From contig NC_064826.1 of the NCBI RefSeq assembly GCF_024166365.1, positions 58,793,001-58,857,000 of the forward strand: 64,000 nt of DNA. The letters are read 5' to 3'. Positions 10,928 through 22,776 of the stretch are shown piece by piece; position 1 is the first letter of the stretch, and each line of letters opens with the position of its first letter. Position numbers and translations under genes: made by a program. The stretch comes from Elephas maximus indicus (lineage: Eukaryota > Chordata > Mammalia > Proboscidea > Elephantidae). The notes beneath the pieces were generated by a model, which searched no databases, had not been told where the DNA came from, and saw nothing but the letters and a program-made list of their open reading frames with translations.

Positions 10928-13900
10928 CTATTTTCTATTTAGTGTTTTTCCATCCGTACTCTTCCCCTCTCTCATAACCATCAAAGATTGTTTCTTTTTG
11001 TGTGTAAACTTTTTCATGAATCTTTTCAATTGTGGTCTCATATAATATTTATCCTTTTGTGATTGACTTATTTCACTCAGCATAATGTCCTCCAGATTCA
11101 TCCTTGTTATGAGATGCTTCACAGATTCATCATCGTTCTTTATTGTTGCAGAATACTCCATTGTGTGTATGTACCACAGTTTGTTTATCCATTCATCTGT
11201 TGATGGGCATCTAGGTTGTTTCCATCTTTTTGCTATTGTGAACAATGCTGCAATGAACATGGGTGTGCATATGTCTATTCTTGTGACGACTCTTATTTCT
11301 CTAGGATATATTTTTAGGAGTGGGATTGCTGGATCGTATATTTCTACGTCTAGCTTTCTAAGGAAGCACCACATCATTTTCCAAAATGGTTGTGTCATTT
11401 TGCATTCCCACCAGCAGTGCATAAGTGTTCAGATCTCCCCACAGCCTCTCCACGTGTGTTATTTCCTGTTTTTTGATTCGTGCTGGTAATTCTGGGGTGA
11501 GATGGTATCTCATTGTGGTTTTGATTTGCATTTCTCTGATGGCTAGAGATTGTATTTTCTCATGTGTTTCTTGGCCACTTGAATGTCTTCTCTTTTGCCC
11601 ATTTTTTAATTGGATTATTTGTCTTCTTGTTGTAGAGGTGTTGGATTTTCTTGCAGATTTTAGAGATTAAGCCTTTGTCTGATTTGTAATAGACAAAATT
11701 TTTTCCTGGTCTGTCGGTTCTCTTTTTACTTTTTTGGTGAAGTCTTTTGATGAACATAAGTGTTTAGTTTTTAGAAGATCCCAGTTATGTAGCTTATCTT
11801 CTGGAGTTTGTGTGTTGTTGGTTGTGGTTTGTATCCTATTAATACCATGTATTAAGGCCTCTAGTGTTGATACTATTTTTATTTCTATGACTATAGTGTT
11901 TGGCTTTATATTTAGGTATTTGATCCATTTTGAATTCGTTTTTATATATGGTGTGAGGTGTGGGTCCTGTTTCATTTTTTTGCAGATGGACATCCTAGTT
12001 TTGCCAGCACCTTTTGTTAAAAAGAATGTCTCATTCCTGTTTGATGGACTTGGGGCCCTTGTTGAAGATCAGGTGACTGCAGGTGGATGAATTTACATCT
12101 GAACTCTCAGTTCTGTGCCATTGGTCTATGTATCTGTTGTTGTACCAGTACCAGACTATTTTGACTACCATAGCTGTATACTAGGTTCTAAGATCAGGTA
12201 GTGCAAGCACTCCTGTTTTATTCTTCTTCAATAGTGCTTTACTATCTGGGGTTTCTTCCCTTTCCATATAAAGTTAATGATAAATTTTTCCATCTCTTTA
12301 TAAAATGTTTTTGGTATTTGAGTCGGGATTGCATTATATTTGTAAATTGCTTTGGGTAGGTAGAACTATCATTTTCACAAGGTTGAGTCTACCTATCCAG
12401 GGGCATGGTATGTTTTTCCATTTATGTAGATCTCTTTTGGCTTCTTGCAGTAGTGTTTTGTAGTTTTCTTTGTATAGGTCCTTTACATCCTTAGATTTAT
12501 TCCTAAGTATTTTATCTTATTTTTTAAGGGGCTATTATAAATGCTATTGTTTTTGTGATTTCCTTTTCATTGTTCTCTTTATTAGTGTACAGGAATCCAA
12601 GTGATTTTTGTATGTTTATCTTGTATCCTGCAACTCTGCTGAATCTTTCTATTAATTCCATGGAGCCTTTTGGGTTCTCTATAATATCATACCATCCACA
12701 AACAGGGACAGTTTAATATCTTCATTACCAATTTGGGAGCCCTTTATTTCTTTTCCTTGCCTTATGGCTCTAGCTAGAACTTCCATAACAATGTTAAATA
12801 GGAGTGGTGATAATGGGCACCCTTGTCTTGTTCCTGTTCTCAATGGGAATGTTTTCAGCCTCTCTCCATTAGGAATGCTGTTGGCTGTTGGTGTTTGCAT
12901 ATATGCCCTTTTATTATGTTGAGAAATTTCCTTTCTATACCCATTTTATGAGTCGGAATCGACTTGACGGCACTGGGTTTGGTTTCGGTTTATACCCATT
13001 TTATTGAGAGTTTTTATCAGGAATCATTTTGGGAGTTTGTCGAATGCCTTTTCTGCATTGATGGAGATGATCATGTGGTTCCTTTCTTTCCTTTTATTTA
13101 TGTGGTGGATTACATTGATTGATTTTCTAATGTTGAACTATCCTCGCATACCTGGTGTGAATCCTCCTTGGTCATGGTGTATTACTTTTTTGATATGATG
13201 CTGAATTCTATCGGCTAGAGTTTTATTGAGAATTTTTGCATCTATGTTCATGAGAGATATTGGTCTGTAATTTTCTTTTTTTGTGGTGTCTTTGCCTGGT
13301 TTTCGTATCAGGGTTATTCTGGTTTCATAGAATGAATTAGGAAATATTGCTTCCTTTTCTATGTTCTGAAATAGTTTGAGTAGTACTGGCATAAGCTCTT
13401 CTCTGAAAGTTTAATAGAATTCCCCAGTGAAGCTATCTGGGCCAGGGCTTTTTTGGTTGGGAGTTTTTAAAATTACCTTTTCAATCTCTCATCTTGTTAT
13501 GAGTCTGTTTGGATTTTCAACATCATTTTGTGTTAGTTTGGGTAGGCAGTGTGTCTCTAGAAATTTGCCCATTTCCTCTGGGTTTTCAAATTTGTTGGAG
13601 TACAGTTTTCCATAATACTCTGTTATGATCCTTTTTATTTCAGTTGGGTCTGTTGTAATGTCTCCCATTTCATTTCTTACTTGGGTTATTTAAGTCCTCT
13701 TGTGTTTTTCTTTTGTCAGTTTGGCCAGGGGTTGGTTGATTTTGTTGAACTTATCAAAGAACCAACTTTTGGTTTTGTTGATTCTATTGTTTTTCTATTC
13801 TCTATTTCATTTATTTCTGCTCCGATCTTTATTATTTCCTTTCTTTTGGTGGCTGTAGGCTTCTTTTGCTGTTCTTTTTCTATTTGTTCAAGTTGTGTGG

Positions 13901-14900
13901 CTAATGTTTTGCTTTTGTACCTTTCTTCTTTTTTGATGTGTGCATCTATTGCTATAAATTGACCTATGAGCACTGCCTTTCCTGTGTCCCAAAGGTTTTG
14001 GTATGATATGTTTTCATTCTCATTTGATTCTTGGAATTTTTTTATTCCATCTCTGGTTTCTTCTATTACCCACTGTTTTTAAGCAGGGTGTTATTCAGTT
14101 TCCATGTAATTGATATTTTTTTCCTTGTTTTTCCTGTTGTTAATTTCTACTTTGATGGCATTGTGGTCAGAGAAGATACTTTGTATTATCTCAGTGTTTT
14201 GGATTTTGTTGAGGGTTGCTGTGTGGCTTCAGATGTAGCCTATTCTGGAGAATGTTCCATGTGCGTTGGAAAAGAATGTATACTTTGTAGCTGTTGGGTA
14301 GTGTGTTCTGCATATGTCTGTGAGGTCAAGTTGGCTGATTGTGTCCTTTAGCTCTTCTGTGTCTTTGTTGAGCTTCTTTCTAGACGGTCTGTCCTTTACC
14401 AAGGGTGGTGTGTTGAACATTCCTACTATTATTGTAGAACCGTTGATTTCTCTTTTCAGTGCTGTTAGTTTGTTTTATGTATTTTGCAGCCCTGTCATTG
14501 GGTGCGTAGGTGTTTATTATGGTTAAGTCTTCATGATGGATCATCCCTTTAATCATTATATAGTGTCCTTCTTTATCTTTTGTGGCGGATTTTGTTTTTA
14601 AAGTCTATTTTATCTGAGATTAGTATTGCCACTCCTGCCCTTTTTTGGTAGCTATTTGCTTGATACATATTTTTTTCAATCCTTTGATTTTTAATAAATT
14701 TACATCTGTGTTTCTATGGTGTGTCTCTTGTAGACAGCACATTGATGGATCCTGTTTTTTTAATCTGTTCTGTAATTCTCTGTCTCTTTATGGGCACATT
14801 TAGGTCATTTACATTCAGTGTAATTATTGACAGATGTGAGTTTATTGCTGTCATTTTGTTGGTTTTTTTTTTTTCTTTTTTTGTGGTGCTGACTTTTCTT
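10928..14900 (-). pseudogene. L1 ORF2 remnant (endonuclease/reverse transcriptase), dead
   Basis: ORF2 supplies the nicking endonuclease and reverse transcriptase for L1 target-primed reverse transcription. On the - strand, an endonuclease piece (TLNVNDLNVP near 14800, GHYIMIKGMIHHEDLTIIN near 14540) is followed by an RT piece at 13392-13138 ([20 protein letters not shown]) and an RT palm piece at 12900-12679 ([20 protein letters not shown]). The usual FADD active-site box reads FVDG, so the second aspartate is lost. The C-terminal piece at 11422-10928 has [12 protein letters not shown] and [11 protein letters not shown]. The frames are broken throughout. This is a decayed mobile-element gene and not a host gene. 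Confidence 0.9.
12949..12990 (+). mobile_element. 42-bp 5'-truncated AfroSINE stub with TSD
   Basis: Only the SINE 3' end is present: tgagtcggaatcgacttgac, then cactgggtttggtttcggtt. It is bounded by a perfect 13-bp direct repeat (tatacccatttta at 12936-12948 and 12991-13003). It interrupts L1 ORF2, so it inserted after the L1 did. Confidence 0.9.
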
Positions 14901-15145
14901 TGTTCCTCTTAGTCTCCTGTGCTGAGTTCCTTTTGTTTGTGGATTTCTTTTTTATTTCTTTTGTTTTTAGTGAGACTTTATGTTCTTCTTTATTTTGATG
15001 GGTAGTTTTGTTTACTTTCTTTGTGACTACCTTGAAATTTACCCTTATCTTCCTAGGTTTGAACCAGTCTATTATCACTTGGTATTGCCTTGCCTTCCTC
15101 TCCATTAGAAAGTTCTATACCTACACTGCTTATTAATGATAGCTT

Positions 15146-15374
15146 ATTTTAATGAAAGACAGAATCATATTATATTGCAATCTCTTTTACATATGTAGCT
15201 GGTGGAAAAAAAATTAGACAGGCAGTGGGAGATTGGCTTTTTTTTTTTTTTTAATGTGAATTGAAGTAAATTTTTAAAGTTCCCTGGACCCTAGCTTCTT
15301 CATCTGAAAAGAAAGGGGTTAAATTTTAAATATATGTTTAAAAATGATTTGTAACATATGTAAATAAATGAACA
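15146..15374. other. Short unassigned sequence with a T-run
   Basis: There is no gene. A T-run lies at about 15237-15252. Confidence 0.4.
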
Positions 15375-15795
15375 AATCATAAGTGTACAATATGATAAAT
15401 ATTACCTGCTACTTATTCTCCTCCTTTATGTTCTTTCCTTTACTACCCTGTAAAAGTAATTACTCTCCTGACTTCTAACACCATAGATTAGTTTTGCCAG
15501 TCCTTGAATTTTTATATAAATATAATCATATATTGTATAATTCTTTAAGCCTGCCTTCTGTGTTCAACTGGATGTCCACAAGAGTTATCCATTTTCTTTT
15601 GTATAGCAACAGCTTGTTCATTTTTATTGCTATCTAGTGTTACATTGTAAAAGGATGTCACATTTTCATCCATTTTACAGTTAATGAACATTTGGATTGT
15701 TTCTACTTTTGAGCTATTAGGAATACCGTTGAAATAAACATTCTTTTTTTTGTATTTTGGTGGATATACATGTGGCGTAGAATTGCTGGGTTATG

Positions 15796-16066
15796 AAGTG
15801 AGGATGGCAAGACTTCTTCTCAAGTACTTTGGGCATGCTATCGGGAGGGAGCAGTCCCTGGAGAAGGACATCTTGCTTGGTAAGGTAGAGGGTCAGCAGG
15901 AAATAGGAAGATGCTAAATGACATGGATTGATGCAGTGGCTGCAACATCGGGCTCAAACACAGCAACGGTTATGAGGATGGCATGGGACCGGGCAGTGTT
16001 TCCTTCTGTTGTACATGGGATCATTATGAGTCAGAACCAACTTGATTGTACCTAACAAACAGACAG
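15796..16066 (+). mobile_element. RTE-clade LINE, 3'-end fragment
   Basis: It carries the RTE 3' coding end ('cagtccctggagaaggacat', 'gcagtggctgcaacatc', 'gcatgggaccgggcagtgtt') and the tail 'ccaacttgattgtacctaac'. It starts about 45 bases further 3' than the fragments at 21471 and 41271. A weak flanking repeat (gggttatg and gggtatg) may be the TSD. Confidence 0.85.
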
Positions 16067-16132
16067 GGTATGTGAATACTCAGCTTTAGCAAATGTTGCC
16101 AACAGTTTTCTAGAATTGTACTGAGTTACATA

Positions 16133-16352
16133 TGGAGCCTCTGGTTGGCACAACTGGTTAAGCACTGGACTACTAACTGAAAGATTGGGGGCTAGAAGCC
16201 ATCCAGAGGTGTCTCAAAAGTAAGGCCTGGCAATCTGCTTCCAAAAGGTCACAACCTTGAAAACCCTATGGAGTACAGTTCTACTCTGCACTCTTGGGGT
16301 TGCCATGAGTTGGAATTATCTGACAGCTACTAACAACAACAACAACACAAAA
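16133..16352 (+). mobile_element. AfroSINE-type SINE, aac-tailed variant
   Basis: Full-length: head 'tggagcctctggttggcaca', middle 'taaggcctggcaatctgctt', and an end in repeated aac. The variant shares its 3' tail with the RTE LINE. Confidence 0.9.
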
Positions 16353-16489
16353 GGTACAATATTCCTCATGTTTGCCAACATCCAGTACTGTTAATTTCTT
16401 TAATAGTAACTACTCTGGGGGATGCGTACTGGCATCTCATTGGATCCTCAGTGTACGACTCAAATAAGTTTTATATACATATACACACA

Positions 16490-17465
16490 CACATAACTGC
16501 CACCCAGATAAATATATAAAAAAATATATAGAGCACTGAAAATACTCAAGAAGGCTTTCTCCTACCCCTTCACGGTCAGTACATCCCACTCAAAAGAAAA
16601 CCACCTTTCTAACTCCTATCATCATTAATTAGCTCTGCCTCTTTTTGAATTTCTGTATAAATGGAATCATACAGTTTGCAATCATTTGAGTCTGTCTTCT
16701 TTTGCTCATTTTTATGTCTGTAATATTCATCTGCTAGTTTTTACATGTAGCAGTTACTTTTCCTTTTTTATTGCTGTGTATTATTTCATTGATGAATATA
16801 TTACATTTTTATGTATCCATTCTTTTGTTAATAGACATTCCTATTGTTCCAATTTTTGGCAATCAGAATAAAACAGCTGCAAACATTCCTGTATGTGCCT
16901 TTGGTAGATATAAACTCTCATTTCTCTTTGGTGTTTACCTAGGAATAAGATTGCTGAGCCGTAAATTTAGCTTTAATGGATTTTGACAAGCAGTTTCCCA
17001 AGTGGGTTATACCTATTTACACTTTCACCAGCAGTGTAACATAATTCCAGATTCTCGCCTCTAATTGGTACTTTGTACTTTTAATTTTAGGGATTTTGTA
17101 AACTGTATGATATCCAATTCCTGTCTTATTTTGCATTTCTCTGATGAGCACTTATACTGGCCAACTTTTCTTATGCTTATTGGCTGTATCCATATTCTCT
17201 TTGGTGAAGTGCCTTTGAAGTTCCTCTCATACTTTTAATTTTCTTGTCTTTTATTATTGATTTGTAGTAGTTCTTTATATATTCTGGATACAGGTCCTTT
17301 ATTGTACCTTTATAGTGTCCATAACATTTTCCAGTGTAGTTTGCTTTTACACTCTTAATATGGTGTTATTGTTGAAAATTCCCAAACTATTTAAAAAGAA
17401 GACTCTATTAATTGCCAATATTCAAATATTCCCCCATGTATCTGTCAGTTGTCTTACTGTGGGGG
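16490..17465 (-). mobile_element. Old L1 fragment
   Basis: About 1 kb of diverged antisense L1. Landmarks are 'ggaatcatacagtttgcaat', 'taggaataagattgctgagc', 'tttgcatttctctgatgagc' and 'tctttatatattctggatac', a pattern repeated in many old mammalian L1 copies. A TA/CA-rich simple repeat precedes it at about 16471-16490. Confidence 0.75.
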
Positions 17466-17466
17466 T

Positions 17467-19306
17467 TTGTGTGTTGCTGTGATGCTGGAAGCTATGACCT
17501 GGTATTCAAATACCAGCAGGGTCACCCAAGGTGGACAGGTTTCAGCTGAGCTTCCAGACTAGGATGGACTAGGAAGAAGGACCTAGTGGTCTACTTCTGA
17601 AAAGAATTAGCCAGTGAAAACCTTATGAAGAGCAGTAGAACATTGTCTAATATAGTGCTGGAAGATGAGCCCATCAGGTTGGAAACCACACAAAATATGA
17701 CTGGGGAAGAGCTGCCTCCTCAAAGTAGAGTTGACCTTAATGACATGAATGGAGTTAAATTTTTGAGACCCTCATTTGCAGATGTGACACTACTCAAAAT
17801 GAGAAGAAACAGCTGCAAACATCCATTAAAAATTGGAACCTGGAACGTACGAAGAATGAATCTAGGAAAATTGGAAATAGTCAAAAATGAAATGGAATAC
17901 ATAAAGATCGATATCCTAGGCATTAGACAGGTGAAATGGACTGGTATTGGTCATTTTGAATTGGACAATCGTATGGTCTACTATGCCGGGAATGACAAGT
18001 TGAAGAGGAATAATGTTGCATTCATTGTTAAAAAGAACATTTCAAGATCTATCCTGAAGCTCATTGCTGTCAGGGATAGGATAATATCCATACGCCTACA
18101 AGGAAGACCGGTTGATACAACTATTACTCAAATTTACACACCAACCACTAAAGCCAAAGATGAAGAAATTGAATGTTTTTACCAACTTCTGCAGTCTGAA
18201 ATTGATCAAATATGCAATCAGGATGCACTGATAATTACTGGTATTTGAAATGAGAAAGTTGGAAACAAAGGAGAAGGTAGTGGAAGTATATGGCCTTGGT
18301 AATACAAACGATGCTGGAAATCACATAATTGAATTTTGCAAGACCAACAACTTCTTCATTGCAAATACCTTTTTTCACCAACATAAACAGTGACTATACA
18401 CATGGACCTCGCCAGATGGAGTACACAATCAAATGGATTACATCTGTGGAAAGAACCAAGAAGCCAGACTGTATAAAGAATGGGGCATCAGGATTAGAGG
18501 AGGACTCATTTAACAACCTGCGATATGCAGATGACACAACTTTGCTTGCTGAAAGTGAAGAGGACTTGAAGCACTTACTGGTGAACATCAGAGACCATAG
18601 TCTTCACTGTGGATTACACCTCAACACAAAGAAAAACAAAAATTCTCACAACTTGACCAAGAAGCAACATCATGGTAAACAGAAAAGATTGAGGTTGTCA
18701 AGGATTTCATTTTACTTGGATCCACAATCAACAGCCATGGAAGCAACAGTCAAGAAATCAAAAGACGCATTGTATTGGGCAAATCTGCTGCAAAAGATCT
18801 CTTTGAAGTGTTGAAAAGCAAAGATATCACCTTGGAAACTAAGCTGTGCCTGGCCCAAGCCATGATGTTTTCAATTGCCTCATATGCATGTGAAAGTTGG
18901 ACAATGAATAAGGAAGACCGAAGAAGAATTGATGCCTTTGATTTGTGGTGTTGGTGAAGAATGCTGAATATGCCATGGTATGTCAAAGAATGAACAAAGC
19001 TGCCTTGGAAGAAGTGCAACCAGAATGCTCCTTACAAGCAAGGATGGTGAGACCACATCTCATATACTTTAGACATGTTGTAAGTAGGGATCAGTCCCTG
19101 GAAAAGGATATCATGCTTGGAAAAGTAAAGGGTCAGCAAAAAAGTGGAAGACCCTCAACCAAATGGATTGACACAGTGGCTGCAATAATGGGCTCAAGAA
19201 AAGCAACAACTGTGAGGATGGCTCAGGACTGGGCAGTGTGTTGTTCTGTTGCGCTCAGGGTTGCTATGAGTTGGAACCAACTCGAGGGCACCAAACAACA
19301 ATAACA
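17467..19306 (+). mobile_element. RTE-clade LINE, internally deleted copy
   Basis: This 1.84-kb copy has both ends of the element. The 5' region (ttgctgtgatgctggaagct, ending before the frame at 17625) and the 3' tail (gagggcaccaaacaacaata) are present, but the middle is missing. At about 18456-18465 the sequence passes from the end of the endonuclease region to a point just upstream of the RT YADD box. This removes the fingers and part of the palm of reverse transcriptase. It is the most complete RTE copy in the window. Confidence 0.9.
17625..19304 (+). pseudogene. RTE endonuclease/reverse-transcriptase ORF remnant
   Basis: Frame 17625-18248 (207 aa) is an AP-like endonuclease with KIGTWNVRRMNLGKLEIVKN at about residues 70-90. 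The position where the family has a catalytic Glu (GISELKW in my memory of the element) reads GIRQVKW. The 'IITGDWN' active-site segment is cut by a stop after IITGI. Frame 18329-18814 (161 aa) joins a distorted endonuclease end to the RT palm with an intact YADD (residues 66-69, LRYADDTTLLAESEEDL). Frames 18775-18957 and 18945-19304 carry the C-terminal region (SIASYACESWTMNKEDRRRI, DQSLEKDIMLGK, TKWIDTVAA). The lesions make this a dead LINE gene and not a host nuclease. Confidence 0.9.
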
Positions 19307-19573
19307 TTTAAATACTAGGAAATTTTACATTAAAAAAATCTAGTCTTCTGCTTTCTCAATATAATAGGCAGATTCTGCAACTTCCCATTTGCAATCTCAT
19401 GCAGTTGGGGCATCAAAGTGGCTGCTCTCAGTCTCTGTTGTTTCCGCCTCCAACTAATTTAGCTAGTTCACATTGTCAACCTGGTCCTAGAGGCACCCAT
19501 ATGGGAACCGGTTCTAAGTTCTCTTTTTCAAAGTTCTGAGTTCTGCTGAAAAGACTCCTTGTGCCTTATAGAA
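19307..19573. other. Unassigned intergenic sequence
   Basis: No gene or repeat recognised. Confidence 0.45.
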
Positions 19574-19755
19574 GGAGCCCTGGCGGTGTAGTGGTTAAAG
19601 CAGTCAACTGCTAACTGAAAGGTCTGCAGTTGGAAACCACTAGTGGCTCCTTGGGAGGAAGATTTGGCAGTCTGCCTCTGTAGAGATGTACAGCCACAGA
19701 AAACCTATGGTGTTGCTATGAGTTGGAATAGACTCAATGGCAGTGGGTTGGGTGC
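19574..19755 (+). mobile_element. AfroSINE-type SINE
   Basis: Head 'ggagccctggcggtgtagtg', middle 'ggcagtctgcctctgtagag', and tail 'atagactcaatggcagtggg'. Belongs to the variant with the extra 'gcagtctgcttc' block. Confidence 0.9.
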
Positions 19756-20550
19756 GTGATAGGCTTAATTAGTTTCAGGAAAAATGAATATTATTTTTGG
19801 ATGTCACATACTTAAGAGGGCCAAATCTCTGGCCAGGAAACAATAAAGGCTTTAGTATAATTTAATATATAGTGTCTATGTTAGTTTTGCAAGTTGCAGG
19901 ATATTTGAGAGGAGAGGCTGAGAGTTTAAATAATGGAATTAGTACTTTTACTGGACTAAATTTGACCAAAGGTTTAGTAGGATTAAGGCCTAAAAAATCT
20001 AAGACATTTCAATTCAAATTTCAGAATTGCTTATACACACACACACATTTACATTTCTGTAAAAATTTAACTGTGCTATTAGGAGATTTAAAAAGAAAAT
20101 ATTTATTCATTCACACCTCAAACACTAGTTAAGAACCTCTACAATTAAGAACCTCTACATTGGCAAGTATTATTTTAGATGTTAGGATCACAGCAGTGGA
20201 CAAATAGAGGTCTCTGCTTTCATAGAATTGACTTTCAAGAATGAGGAATAATCAATAAAAACCTATAAATAATAATAATGACTTTCACTTTGCCAGCACT
20301 GTTTCTCACATGTCTGGCTTGATCACAGATGAATGTACCACGCCTGGAATGGTCGATGCCATTGGGCATATGTTTCTCATTCCTAGCAGTCTTAAGGCCG
20401 CCTGGAAACCTGAAGCATAGCCTGTCTGCATGTGCAATGCAGACAGACAGATATATTCATCCAATGGTATATTTGATTTGCACACTTTTTGATCATTCAA
20501 ATCAGCCCTTTCATTTTAGAAAAGTATGGCTGATTCTTAAAATTAAGCCT
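19756..20550. other. Intergenic sequence, no gene
   Basis: Region 20150-20240 (ttaggatcacagcagtggac) resembles a common old mammalian repeat that I cannot name. No coding signal. Confidence 0.45.
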
Positions 20551-20708
20551 TGTTGTTGTTAGGTGTTGTCAAGTTAGTTCCAACTCATAGGAACCCTATA
20601 GGATAGAATAGAACTGCCCCATAGTTTTCCAAGGATCAGCTGGTGGATTTGAACTGCCAACTTTTTGGTTAGCAGCTGAGCTCTTAACCACTATGCCACC
20701 AGGGCTCC
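20551..20708 (-). mobile_element. AfroSINE-type SINE
   Basis: Reverse orientation. The ttgttgttgtt tail is followed by 'ttccaactcataggaaccct', and the copy ends 'ctatgccaccagggctcc', the complement of the tRNA-like head. Confidence 0.92.
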
Positions 20709-21230
20709 AATTAAACATTATCAGGAAGTATATTTAATTAATGAAAAATGCATGGTATCCTTGAAATGCTATTGAGAGAATGTGAAGTCATTCATCTCTC
20801 TAATGATTCTACTCACTAGAGTATGCTTATACTCAGGTCCTCAATACTGTGTGCTACCTACATTTATTAAGAGTGAAATAGTAGTTAAAGACTGAGTCAC
20901 ACTATCTCCTTCTAAAATTCCACTTTATTCATGGTTTGGCAAATCTGTCACCTATTTTTGAAGTTTTACTGTTTGCAAATATGTTGTTTTCTTTCTATAT
21001 AGTATATTTAATGTCTTCAAATGAATAATGGCTTTTGTTCTTGGCTTCATGAAACATTTTACAGCTCTAAGTTGAATAAACACAATGTTGTTAAACACAC
21101 CAAATCTCAATAGAAAAGAGAAGTGGATGTTTTGCATCTAGTGTCACTGCTCTACAGATTTTATTTTTTAATTTCAAAAGTTTTGGCAAAATAATTAAAG
21201 AACTAAAAATTTTTTTCAAGTTTTTCATGG
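20709..21230. other. Unassigned intergenic sequence
   Basis: AT-rich, with nothing recognised. Confidence 0.45.
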
Positions 21231-21432
21231 TCCTGGGGTGGTATAAATGGTTAAGTGCTTGACTAAGAGCTGAAGGTTGATGGTTCAACTTACCCAGAGA
21301 AGCCTTGGAGGACAAATCCGGTGATCTGCTTCTGAAAGGTCAGAGCCTTGAAAACCCTGTGGAGCAGTTCTACTCTGCACACATGAGGTTTCCATTAGTG
21401 ATAGTCAACTAGGCAACAACAAACAACAGCAA
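21231..21432 (+). mobile_element. AfroSINE-type SINE, aac-tailed variant
   Basis: Head 'tcctggggtggtataaatgg', middle 'ggtgatctgcttctgaaagg', and tail 'aggcaacaacaaacaacagc'. Confidence 0.88.
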
Positions 21433-21470
21433 TGTCTTAGATTCAATAATTTTCAGTTAGTATATTGGAA

Positions 21471-21772
21471 TGTCTTGGAAGAAGTACAACCAGAATGCTC
21501 CTTAGAGACAAGGATGGCAAGACAGTGTCTTACATACTTTGGACATGTTGTCGGGAGGGATCAGTCCCTGGAGAAGGACATCATGCTTTGTAGAGTACAG
21601 GATCAGCGGGAAAAACGAAGACCCTTAACGAGGTGATTGACACAGTGGCTGCAACAATGAGCTCAGGCATAACAACGATTGTAAGGATGGCGCAGGACCG
21701 GGCAGTGTTTCGTTCTGTTGTGCATAGGGTCACTATGAGTTGGAACCAACTCGACGGCACCTAACAACAACA
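21471..21772 (+). mobile_element. RTE-clade LINE 3' fragment (about 300 bp)
   Basis: It runs from 'tgtcttggaagaagtacaac' to the tail 'ctcgacggcacctaacaaca'. It is flanked by a probable 10-bp TSD (tatattggaa before, catattgcaa after). Its 5' break is the same base as in the copy at 41271. Confidence 0.9.
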
Positions 21773-22025
21773 TATTGCAAAACATTTGGACATTTTTATA
21801 TATTACAGAAGTTTCTAACACTTTAAAAAGACTATCTAAAATCTTTAACATGAGAAAAAGGATGTGTTTTTTATAAGCTATTAAGGATATTGAGCTATTG
21901 TAATACTGTAAACAAAAAGTCAAGCTTATATTAGTTTAAAAAGTTATAATAATTGGGAAACATTTGCTTAAGAGTTTTCTAAGTTGTTTCCGAAAAGCAA
22001 AATTAAATGACCTATTTTCCTTGTC
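21773..22025. other. Unassigned intergenic sequence
   Basis: No gene or repeat recognised. Confidence 0.4.
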
Positions 22026-22037
22026 TATTGTGACAGG

Positions 22038-22204
22038 GGAAACCCTGGTGGAATAGCGGTTAAATCCTAAGGCTGCTAACTAAAGGGTTGGCAGTTCGAA
22101 TCCACCAGGTGCTCCTTGGAAACTCTATGGGGAAGTTTTACTCTGTCCTATAGGGTCGCTATGAGGTGGAATCTACTCGATGGCACTGTGTTTGGTTTTT
22201 TGGT
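22038..22204 (+). mobile_element. AfroSINE-type SINE with TSD
   Basis: Full-length copy of the short variant (gaaaccctggtggaatagcg ... ctcgatggcactgtgtttgg). It is bounded by a perfect 12-bp duplication (tattgtgacagg at 22026-22037 and 22205-22216). Confidence 0.95.
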
Positions 22205-22216
22205 TATTGTGACAGG

Positions 22217-22768
22217 TCTTCATTGTCAACCAGGGTGCAAATGTGAGGTTGTGGGAGACTGAAGAGCAGGAAAGGTCTGGGAGCATTAGCAGTAAATCTT
22301 CAGTTAATTCTAGTGCTCAGGCTAAGGAGCAAAGGAGTCGTTTGACCTTTCACCTTCTCCCCAGCCCAGATGGGATGAGGAGGGGCAGAGAGGGATTAGA
22401 GAATCCTCTGCTGCTTCCATCTTCTGGCTGCCAGGGGTGGGGAGAGGGAATGCTGTTTTGGACCCTAAATGGGCTTCCCTCTCTTTTCAGAGCACATGTC
22501 TGTCCACATATTTTATGCTCAGTGCAGCTCGCTCTCTAGTGGCTTTATTTACAGTAAATGATACAATGTCTGTTAGAAAACCACATTTGAGTGGTGATTA
22601 CTGGGATTGTGAAGACTTAAACGTCCTATCTAGACCGTATTTATCTGCTGCTTTAAGGATTTTTTTTTTAAGAATACAAAAATAATAGTAAGTGAATCTT
22701 TACTATTCCAGATATGTGCACATATATGCTCATCTAAAATGTACTTCTTTCTCCATCCATTACCTGCC
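22217..22768. other. Sequence upstream of the promoter, no gene
   Basis: Moderate GC, with no repeat recognised. Open frames at 22243-22539 and 22437-22685 show no family motif and overlap each other in different frames, so I treat them as chance. Confidence 0.45.
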
Positions 22769-22776
22769 ATAGCGCT

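Larger units (their letters stand above)
10094..15133 (-). mobile_element. L1 LINE, 5'-truncated, about 5.0 kb
   Basis: A reverse-oriented L1 flanked by a 12-bp direct repeat (taatgatagctt at 10082-10093 and 15134-15145). Read on the - strand, the order is a short region 5' of the endonuclease, the endonuclease (about 14860-14000), reverse transcriptase (about 13400-12680), the ORF2 C-terminal region (to about 10930) and a ~0.8-kb 3' UTR. ORF1 and the L1 promoter are absent. A 42-bp SINE stub lies inside it at 12949-12990. Many stops and frameshifts make it inactive. Confidence 0.92.
15375..16440 (-). mobile_element. Old L1 fragment, split by RTE and SINE insertions
   Basis: The blocks 15375-15795, 16067-16132 and 16353-16440 follow the antisense pattern of an old L1 3' half ('gaattgctgggttatg', 'tttgccaacatccagtactg', 'actggcatctcattggatcc'). 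The RTE piece at 15796-16066 and the SINE at 16133-16352 were inserted later. Confidence 0.65.

Noticed and set aside
22038..22110. tRNA-like head sequences as tRNA genes
   Set aside because: They are the tRNA-derived heads of SINEs with TSDs and tails.
22243..22685. Two overlapping ORFs (98 and 82 codons) upstream of the promoter
   Set aside because: They overlap in different frames, have no recognisable motif, and cross no supported transcript.
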